64,000 bases of DNA from UMGS1883 sp045636425 (GTDB taxonomy: Bacteria > Bacillota > Clostridia > UMGS1883): the NCBI GenBank assembly GCA_045636425.1, contig JAZTXM010000002.1, positions 153,325-217,324 of the forward strand, in the 5' to 3' direction. The notes below the pieces were generated by a model that searched no databases, was not told the origin of the DNA, and saw only the letters and a program-made list of their open reading frames with translations. Within the stretch, counting starts at the first letter, position 1. The number at the start of each line of letters is the position of its first letter. A program made the position numbers and the translations under genes. This document shows, piece by piece, positions 58,134 through 64,000 of the stretch.

Positions 58134-59378
58134 TTAAAATGTAATTATAAATTCCGTTCCGTTTTCCTCCGAGCTTTTTACGTTTATTTTTCCTTTGTGG
58201 CTTTTCACGATTTCCTTTGCCATGGAAAGCCCCAAGCCGTAGCCCGAAGTACTTCTCGATTTATCAACACGGTAAAAACGGTCAAATATTTTTTCTATGT
58301 CTCCTTGCCCGATAACACTGCCTGTATTTCGCACCGAAAGCTCAATATGGTCTTTTCCCGGCTTTTTAAGTGAAACATATACCGTCTCATTTTTCGGAGA
58401 GTACTTTATAGCATTGTCAATCAAAATGATGATAAGCCTGGTTATCTGCGAAGAATCTACTATTCCATAAACATCAGTTTCTATATCAGATTCAATTTTT
58501 ATACCTTTTTCAAACGCTACTGCTTCAAAGTTCAAAACCACGGATTCCACTATTTCAGAAACCGAGGCTCGCACCTTTTCCATGGGGACCTCTGCATCTA
58601 TTTTTGCCATAAACAGGAGATTTCCCGTAAGTTCACTGATTCTATGAACCTCTGTTTGAACATAGCGAAGCCATTTTTCTTCATCTTTAATTTTGCTGTC
58701 ACCCCTAGACAGCAGCACATCTATATTTGCATTAATCGCCGTAAGAGGTGTTTTCAGTTCATGAGAGGCATCCGCTACAAACTGCCTCTGCCTGTCCCAT
58801 GCCTCCGACACGGGACGCATAGCCCTGTTAGAAAATAAAAGACTGATAAAAAATATTATTGCCAGCAGTATAAATGCACTGACACCGAAGCTTATAACAA
58901 GCTGACGGAGCATCCCTTTTTCTGCCGTTATGTCCACAAGTGCAATGATTTTTGCACCATCCTTTATTTCCCTTGTCTGAAATCTCCAGATTACGTCCTC
59001 GCTGCTAAATTCCCCGTGAGATGTGTTCTGCTTTAAAGCCACCTTGGCAACCTCTTCATAATGCTCGCTGTTTTCTCCCAGCATGGAATCCGTATGGACA
59101 TTCCCAGTACTATCAACAAACACCGAAAAATTGCTTATATCTTTGAGTGCGCGCTGTGGATTCTCAGGTCTTTTTGTGTCTTCAGGTTTTAAATCGGGAG
59201 AAGGCAAGCGAAATCTCCCCAGGCGGTGAAAAGAGTATGTCCGCTCAAGTGCCACGTGGATGTTCTGCTCAGTGTGGTTATAGGTAATGGCATATATAGC
59301 CGAAAATGCTACAATGATAAGACAGAAAATACTTATCATACTCATCAGAAGCATTTTGTTACGCATCTTCTTAATCAT
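58134..59378 (-). CDS. Sensor histidine kinase
   Basis: 414 residues from the ATG at 59378, with GGAG 8 nt upstream. Two membrane segments (about 10-32 and 162-185) enclose an extracytoplasmic sensor of about 125 residues. Then come a HisKA domain with the phosphorylated His in FVADASHELKTPLTAI (about residue 207) and a HATPase domain with LIDNAIKYSP, FDRFYRVDKSRS and YGLGLSMAKEIV. No clear HAMP domain. Partner of the response regulator immediately upstream. The signal is unknown. Confidence 0.95.
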   Translation of the reverse strand: MIKKMRNKMLLMSMISIFCLIIVAFSAIYAITYNHTEQNIHVALERTYSFHRLGRFRLPSPDLKPEDTKRPENPQRALKDISNFSVFVDSTGNVHTDSMLGENSEHYEEVAKVALKQNTSHGEFSSEDVIWRFQTREIKDGAKIIALVDITAEKGMLRQLVISFGVSAFILLAIIFFISLLFSNRAMRPVSEAWDRQRQFVADASHELKTPLTAINANIDVLLSRGDSKIKDEEKWLRYVQTEVHRISELTGNLLFMAKIDAEVPMEKVRASVSEIVESVVLNFEAVAFEKGIKIESDIETDVYGIVDSSQITRLIIILIDNAIKYSPKNETVYVSLKKPGKDHIELSVRNTGSVIGQGDIEKIFDRFYRVDKSRSTSGYGLGLSMAKEIVKSHKGKINVKSSEENGTEFIITF

Positions 59379-59409
59379 TTGACTCACTCCGCAAATTCCT
59401 GTTTTTAAA

Positions 59410-60090
59410 TCACATCGGGGAGACTATTTTATAGCCGAGTCCCCTTACCGTAGCAATTGTTACATCCCTTGATACAAAAGCCAGTTTCTTACGCAAAAAG
59501 GAAATATATACTTCAACATAATTCCCCTCCGCTTCTGATTCAAAGCCCCAGAGCTTTTCTATTATCTGTTCTTTGGAAATAACCATAGACTTATTGATAA
59601 TAAGGTACTCAAGAAGCTCAAATTCCTTTTTTGTAAGGGATGTTTCCCTGTGTGCCCCATAAAGCTGCATAGTGCTTGTGTCGAGAGTTATATCACCTAT
59701 TTTCAGTTCGTTATTATTTACTATAACCTCATTCCCCCGCCGGGTAAGCGCACGGAGCCTTGCCAAAAGCTCCCCTGTATCAAAGGGTTTGGGCAAATAA
59801 TCGTCTGCACCTGAGTCAAGCCCGTGGATGCGATCCTTTACATCGCTTTTTGCGGTCAGAAGTATGACGGGGGTATATACTTTTTCCTGCCTCAATGTCT
59901 TAACAATATCAAACCCGTTTATCTTAGGAAGCATTACGTCCAATACTATGGCATCATAAATTCCCGTAAGTGCATTGTCAAGCCCTTCCTCGCCGTCATT
60001 AAAGGTGTCAACGGTATAATTTTGCTGTGTAAGAATCTGCGAAAGCGCTTCCGCTAAATATTTTTCATCCTCTACTATTAACACACGCAT
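59410..60090 (-). CDS. OmpR/PhoB-family response regulator
   Basis: 226 residues from the ATG at 60090; the in-frame GTG at 60099 lies only one nucleotide from the AAGGAG site. A receiver domain (acidic pocket VEDEKYLAEAL, phospho-Asp in AIVLDVMLPKINGFD at about 50, Thr in ILLTAKSD, Lys in YLPKPF) and a C-terminal winged helix ending VRGLGYKIVSPM. It forms a pair with the kinase gene 31 nt downstream. Confidence 0.95.
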   Translation of the reverse strand: MRVLIVEDEKYLAEALSQILTQQNYTVDTFNDGEEGLDNALTGIYDAIVLDVMLPKINGFDIVKTLRQEKVYTPVILLTAKSDVKDRIHGLDSGADDYLPKPFDTGELLARLRALTRRGNEVIVNNNELKIGDITLDTSTMQLYGAHRETSLTKKEFELLEYLIINKSMVISKEQIIEKLWGFESEAEGNYVEVYISFLRKKLAFVSRDVTIATVRGLGYKIVSPM

Positions 60091-60140
60091 TGTTCTCACA
60101 CTCCTTATGCAGATAATACCTAACCAAGCTTAAAAACATC

Positions 60141-61691
60141 TTAAAAACCTAACTCCCACCGACTGATGCTTTTGTAGGGATTATTTAGTCCCGGCACAAT
60201 GTTGCCTGACAGGTTTTCTGCTGTCATGAGATTTTCAGTTTTGAAAGCAATTCCGCATACAGGCTGTTCCCTTAGGAAAACTTCTTCAAAATTAAGCAAA
60301 GCACTGACTCTGGATTCATCTGAGGGGGCAGAGGAAATTGCTTTAAGCACAGCCTCCATCTGTTCGCTGTCATAACCGTAATTATTAAGTGCTCCGCCTT
60401 TTGAAAGTAAAAACTCAAAATCATACAGATTAAAAAGACGGGTTCCTCCTATATATGCGTCAAATTCTCCTCTTTTGATGAGGGCCTGATATTCATCAAA
60501 CTCCGCTTCCTTTACCACTGCATTTATTCCTGCGGCAAAAAGCTGGCGGCTGATTAAGTTTGCAGTTTTTATCCGGCTTTGATTTTCGCTGTTAACGAGA
60601 AGCTTAAACGTGAACTCTTTTGAGTTCTTATCACGCAGTACCCCCGTTTTTTCGTCCTTTACAAACCCCTCCATAAAAAGAAGCTCGTTTGTATTTGCAA
60701 GGCTGTATCCCGATGCATTTGACGAGGCCTCTGTTTCCGACGCCATCGGATGAAGCGGCAAATTCACTGCCACCGCATTTTGTGCATAGCACTCCTTTAC
60801 AATGGCTTCGCGGTCAATCGCCGATGAAACCGCACTTCTTACAATCTGGGAATCAAAAGGTTTTTTATTGTGATTAAATACTAAATATTCATACCCTGTA
60901 TCGGGATAGGAAGTAATCAGAGTCTTATCCTTGGGAACACTGTTCTCACTGTCAAAGGTTTCGCTTGTTATAGCGTTTATAAGCCCTGTATTAAACGAGG
61001 TTGTTGCCGTCTGTGCATCACGTATCACCGTTATATTCACCTTGGGAATCTTCGCCTCGCCCCCGTGCCAGCTGTCAAAGCTTTTAAGCTCAATCATAGT
61101 GGCAGGATTATATTTTTCAAAGCAGTATGCTCCCGTACCGATAATATTTTCCTCAATTTCATTATTATGTGCCGCTACAATGGGGAAGGTAAGTGAATAG
61201 GCAATCTGCCCGTATGGACGCTTCAATGTTATTTGGAGCGAAAGAGGGTCGATGACCTGCACACTTTCAATATTCTTTATACACTTATAATATTCCCATG
61301 AGGGATTTTCCATAAGAAGATTGATTGTATGCGCAACGTCTGCAGAGGTGAAGCTTATTCCATCATGCCACAAGACGGAATCCTTCAGCGTAACCACAGC
61401 GCTCGTGCAGTCATCCGACACTTCAATATTTCTTGCAAGGACCCCCTCTGTTTTCATATCCTCTCCGATTTCAAATAGCGGCTCATAGCACAGGGAAAAT
61501 CCGTCACGTATACTGCGGTTATCTGCAGCAAGCGGATTAAAGCTCTGCGGCTGCCGCATTTGAATTGAAATTATATCCGCCCCGCTTTTCTTTGGGTTTT
61601 CGTGTTCCTCTTTTGCACATGAGCAGCAAAAACCTGCCACAGCCAATATTAAAACAAACAGCAATAAATGTTTTTGAAATTTCTTCATCAT
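60141..61691 (-). CDS. Substrate-binding lipoprotein of the peptide/nickel type (SBP_bac_5)
   Basis: 516 residues. An N-terminal signal with LLLFVLILAVAGFCCSC ends in a lipobox-like GFCCSC. The mature part carries LRQPQSFNPLAADNR-type sequence (here MRQPQSFNPLAADN), LAKRNIEV-like (LARNIEVSDD) and SVLWHDGISFTSADVAHTI, typical of DppA/OppA proteins. No permease or ATPase genes are nearby, so it must share another transporter or act as a sensor for the adjacent two-component system. Two consecutive ATGs are possible starts. Confidence 0.88.
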   Translation of the reverse strand: MMKKFQKHLLLFVLILAVAGFCCSCAKEEHENPKKSGADIISIQMRQPQSFNPLAADNRSIRDGFSLCYEPLFEIGEDMKTEGVLARNIEVSDDCTSAVVTLKDSVLWHDGISFTSADVAHTINLLMENPSWEYYKCIKNIESVQVIDPLSLQITLKRPYGQIAYSLTFPIVAAHNNEIEENIIGTGAYCFEKYNPATMIELKSFDSWHGGEAKIPKVNITVIRDAQTATTSFNTGLINAITSETFDSENSVPKDKTLITSYPDTGYEYLVFNHNKKPFDSQIVRSAVSSAIDREAIVKECYAQNAVAVNLPLHPMASETEASSNASGYSLANTNELLFMEGFVKDEKTGVLRDKNSKEFTFKLLVNSENQSRIKTANLISRQLFAAGINAVVKEAEFDEYQALIKRGEFDAYIGGTRLFNLYDFEFLLSKGGALNNYGYDSEQMEAVLKAISSAPSDESRVSALLNFEEVFLREQPVCGIAFKTENLMTAENLSGNIVPGLNNPYKSISRWELGF

Positions 61692-61700
61692 AAAAACAAG

Positions 61701-62486
61701 TCACTCTTTCATACAAATAATTCCGCCCAGCGTTCCGCTTTTTCCATTTTGCTTGCGGTGGGAAAAGAACAAATCATTGTTGCAGGAGGTGCATATTTGG
61801 GAAAGGGAAATATTCTCCACGGGGACAAGACATTCTCTTATCAATGAATAGTTTACCATACCCAAATCCAGCATGTATTTGCCGTTTTCCTTGGCTGTGT
61901 AAAATTCAGGAGAAAACCTCTGAGCCACATCCTCGCTGACCTCATAGCAGCATTTTCCGATTGAGGGACCTATAGCAACAAAAATATTTTGAGGCTCCGC
62001 ACCCATTTTAATAAGCTTTTCCACGGTTTTCTTGCCGATAGAGAGGGCACTGCCCTTCCACCCCGAATGAACTGCCGCTATTGCCTCGATATCCGCGGCA
62101 TACATAAGAATGGGAACGCAGTCTGCACTGTAGCAAAGAATGGGGACATTTTTTTCGAGGGTTATACACGCGTCCACACCCTTTCCCCAGTCACTCGTTA
62201 CCCCTATACCGATATTTTTTTCGTCAATAATTTCAATATTATCGGTATGCTCCTGTCTTGTTGAAGACAGACGTTTTATCTGAAGCCCCAGCTCCGAGCA
62301 TAAAATTTCCTCGTTTTTCCGCACACAGGCAATATCGTCCCCACGCCTCGGGCTCATGGAAAGGCTTTCATATTCACCTTTGCTGACACCGCCCTTACGG
62401 GTGGTAAACCCATGCACAATGTTTTTAAAATTACAAAGCACATCGCTTTGGTAAAGAGCAATTTTTCCTATCTGCACAATCTGCAT
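61701..62486 (-). CDS. pgeF: Peptidoglycan editing factor (PgeF/YfiH family)
   Basis: 261 residues with the family pattern: HGFTTRKGGVS near the start, RQEHTDNI, the zinc-site residues in PILCYSADCVPI and AAVHSGWKGSAL, and AIGPSIGKCCYEVS. Related to laccase-domain proteins; in E. coli it removes wrong L-amino acids from peptidoglycan precursors. AGAGGAGA precedes the start, which overlaps ymdB by 19 nt. Confidence 0.94.
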   Translation of the reverse strand: MQIVQIGKIALYQSDVLCNFKNIVHGFTTRKGGVSKGEYESLSMSPRRGDDIACVRKNEEILCSELGLQIKRLSSTRQEHTDNIEIIDEKNIGIGVTSDWGKGVDACITLEKNVPILCYSADCVPILMYAADIEAIAAVHSGWKGSALSIGKKTVEKLIKMGAEPQNIFVAIGPSIGKCCYEVSEDVAQRFSPEFYTAKENGKYMLDLGMVNYSLIRECLVPVENISLSQICTSCNNDLFFSHRKQNGKSGTLGGIICMKE

Positions 62487-63259
62487 ATTCTTATTATCTC
62501 CTCTGCCTTACCTGTTGCTTCATCAATTTTTATCACCACGGCACAAAGCTGCCCCTTTCCCTGGGCAACCTTAAAGGGCGGCTTTTTCGTATCAGGGGGA
62601 AGGGTGAATCTTGCTATGGACGCATCCTTATCAAGACCTAAGACGGCATCACGTGCACCTGTTCTTCCCACATCTGTAATATATGCACTGCCGCATGGCA
62701 AAATACGCTCATCCGCTGTCTGTATATGGGTATGTGTGCCTAAAACAGCACTTACCCTGCCGTCAAGATAATAGCCCAAGGCTTCTTTTTCACTGGTTGC
62801 CTCTGCGTGAAAGTCAATTATTATATTGGGAGTTCTTTCCTTGGCTTTAGCTATAAGCTCATCCGCCGTAAAAAAGGGCGAAAGATGATTTTCATTAATA
62901 TAAATTTTTCCGATGAGGTTTATTATGGCAAGCTTACTTTCTCCCACGTTCACTATTGCCATGCCTTCCCCGGGATTACTCCCCTCAAGATTCGCGGGAC
63001 GTACAATGTTTTCACCATCATTTAGAAGCGAAATAATCTCTTTTTTGGAAAAGGTGTGATTCCCCATGGTGAAAAAGTCTATGCCCGCACGGCACAGCTC
63101 CTCGTAGCCTCTCCTGTTCATACCAAGCCCTCCGGAAGCGTTTTCTCCGTTGGCAATGGTGTAATCTATGTTAAATTCATCCTTTATTTCGGGAAGAAGC
63201 TCAAACACTGCGTCTCTGCCGCATCTTCCCATAATATCACCGATAAATAAAATGTTCAT
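62468..63259 (-). CDS. ymdB: YmdB-type metallophosphoesterase (TIGR00282)
   Basis: 263 residues. ILFIGDIMGRCGRDAVFE (metal ligands), ANGENASGGLGMNRRGYEEL, TMGNHTFSKKE, DFHAEATSEKEALGYYLDG and GTHTHIQTADE are the dimetal site motifs. In Bacillus YmdB hydrolyses cyclic nucleotides, influences biofilm and motility decisions, and its gene often lies beside rny, as here. Confidence 0.95.
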   Translation of the reverse strand: MNILFIGDIMGRCGRDAVFELLPEIKDEFNIDYTIANGENASGGLGMNRRGYEELCRAGIDFFTMGNHTFSKKEIISLLNDGENIVRPANLEGSNPGEGMAIVNVGESKLAIINLIGKIYINENHLSPFFTADELIAKAKERTPNIIIDFHAEATSEKEALGYYLDGRVSAVLGTHTHIQTADERILPCGSAYITDVGRTGARDAVLGLDKDASIARFTLPPDTKKPPFKVAQGKGQLCAVVIKIDEATGKAEEIIRICRLCR

Positions 63260-63295
63260 TCTTACTGCCTTTCTAACCTATTTAAAATGGAAACA

Positions 63296-63322
63296 AAAGG
63301 GCATTTCTTTTGAAATGCCCTC
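63296..63322 (-). terminator. Terminator after the RNase Y gene
   Basis: AGGGCATTTC and GAAATGCCCT around a TTTT loop, followed on the minus strand by four T. It separates rny from ymdB. Confidence 0.75.
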
Positions 63323-63333
63323 TTAGCTTCGGA

Positions 63334-64000
63334 TTATTTTGCGTAATCTGTTGTACGAGTTTCACGGATGAGATTAATTTTAATCTGACCGGGATATTCA
63401 AGCTCGCTTTCGATTTTCTTGACAATTTCTCTTGCCACAAATTCCATATCACCGTCACCGATTTCCTCGGGTTTAACCATAATACGCACTTCTCTGCCTG
63501 CCTGAATTGCATATGACTTTTCAACACCTGAAAAAGATGTTGCAATTTCTTCAAGCTGCTGAAGACGTTTTATGTACGCCTCTATATTTTCGCGTCTTGC
63601 ACCGGGTCTTGCCGCACTTACTGCATCAGCCGCCTGAACAAGACAAGCAACCAATGTCTTGGGCTCAACGTCACCGTGGTGAGCATGAATTGCATTGATG
63701 ATTGTCTCATTTTCCTTATATTTCTTTGCATATTCAACACCGAGCTCAATGTGTGAGCCTTCCTGCTGATGGTCAATAGCCTTACCGATGTCATGAAGAA
63801 GACCTGCTCGCTTTGCAAGCTTCACATCAACACCAAGCTCTGCAGCCATAAGACCTGCAATATAAGAAACCTCAAGTGAATGATTGAGAACATTCTGACC
63901 GTAGCTTGTACGGTATCTGAGACGGCCGAGAAGCTTGACGATTTCAGGATGCACACCGTTGACACCTGCTTCGATAACAGCTCTTTCACCTGTCTGCTTG
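63334..64000 (-). CDS. rny: Ribonuclease Y, C-terminal part
   Basis: The frame is open to the right edge, so the N-terminal membrane anchor, coiled coil and KH domain are outside. The visible 222 residues start QTGERAVIEAGVNGVHPEIV and contain the HD domain with HSLEVSYIAGLMAAELG, LLHDIGKAIDHQQEGSH, HHGDVEPKT and ADAVSAARPGARRE, and end in TRTTDYAK. RNase Y starts mRNA decay in Firmicutes. Confidence 0.96.
   Translation of the reverse strand, partial: KQTGERAVIEAGVNGVHPEIVKLLGRLRYRTSYGQNVLNHSLEVSYIAGLMAAELGVDVKLAKRAGLLHDIGKAIDHQQEGSHIELGVEYAKKYKENETIINAIHAHHGDVEPKTLVACLVQAADAVSAARPGARRENIEAYIKRLQQLEEIATSFSGVEKSYAIQAGREVRIMVKPEEIGDGDMEFVAREIVKKIESELEYPGQIKINLIRETRTTDYAK

Noticed and set aside
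58089..58150. Sigma-K promoter for dpaA
   Set aside because: No CATANNNTA -10 with an AC -35 at the right distance could be found, so only the hairpin is reported.
1..64000. CRISPR arrays, transposases, phage genes
   Set aside because: No regularly spaced direct repeats and no transposase, integrase or phage structural protein in any frame.

Overview
The window comes from a spore-forming, anaerobic member of the Firmicutes, class Clostridia (probably an uncultured gut or rumen-type Oscillospirales-like lineage; the family cannot be fixed from this sequence). The evidence is Clostridia-type ribosomal gene order with a KOW/L14e-like gene between map and infA, sigma-G, a SipL-like spore coat morphogenetic protein, dipicolinate synthase A and B, several ferredoxin-dependent 2-oxoacid oxidoreductases, strong AGGAGG ribosome binding sites and a moderate-to-low GC content. 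No rRNA, tRNA, CRISPR array, phage or intact insertion sequence was seen.

Layout. 1-4.9 kb: the 3' part of an Ldh-family dehydrogenase, uraA-upp (uracil salvage), a ZIP metal transporter and a convergent RluA-type pseudouridine synthase, separated by very long perfect palindromic terminators. 4.9-9.3 kb: a candidate small RNA, sipL under a sigma-E-like promoter, sigG with an unusual promoter/hairpin leader, pgi, and a galE relic. 9.8-15.3 kb: an aryl-acid operon (paaK-iorA-iorB-paaK-ACT). 15.4-31.2 kb: the complete S10-spc-alpha ribosomal supercluster, rpsJ to rplQ, on the minus strand, preceded by a structured leader of about 250 nt. 31.2-32.0 kb: a hairpin-rich repeat-like stretch and a small gene remnant. 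32-33.5 kb: a second RluA-type synthase and mscL.

33.5-44.4 kb: the most interesting block. It is a minus-strand operon of a LeuA-like protein that has lost its metal-binding residues, a TIM-barrel/acyl-CoA-ligase fusion, ilvE, a P-loop ATPase, a four-subunit branched-chain 2-oxoacid:ferredoxin oxidoreductase (vorDBAC), an XRE-cupin regulator and an acyl-CoA synthetase. In front of it lie a strong promoter, a 36-codon leader peptide with a 12-residue run that is almost all Ile/Leu, alternative RNA stems and an intrinsic terminator: a ribosome-mediated attenuator. Control by branched-chain amino acid starvation suggests that the operon makes these amino acids from scavenged branched short-chain acids by reductive carboxylation. 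The aryl-acid operon is its structural parallel for aromatic acids.

44.4-48.6 kb: DnaC/DnaI-like loader and DnaD-like genes, yitT, a DtxR/MntR-type regulator and ireB. 48.6-56.1 kb: a complete histidine operon, hisZGDCBHAF-IE. 56.1-58.1 kb: a small XRE regulator with a divergent promoter and hairpin, then dpaAB. 58.1-64 kb: a two-component system, an orphan peptide-type binding lipoprotein, pgeF, ymdB and the 3' part of the RNase Y gene.
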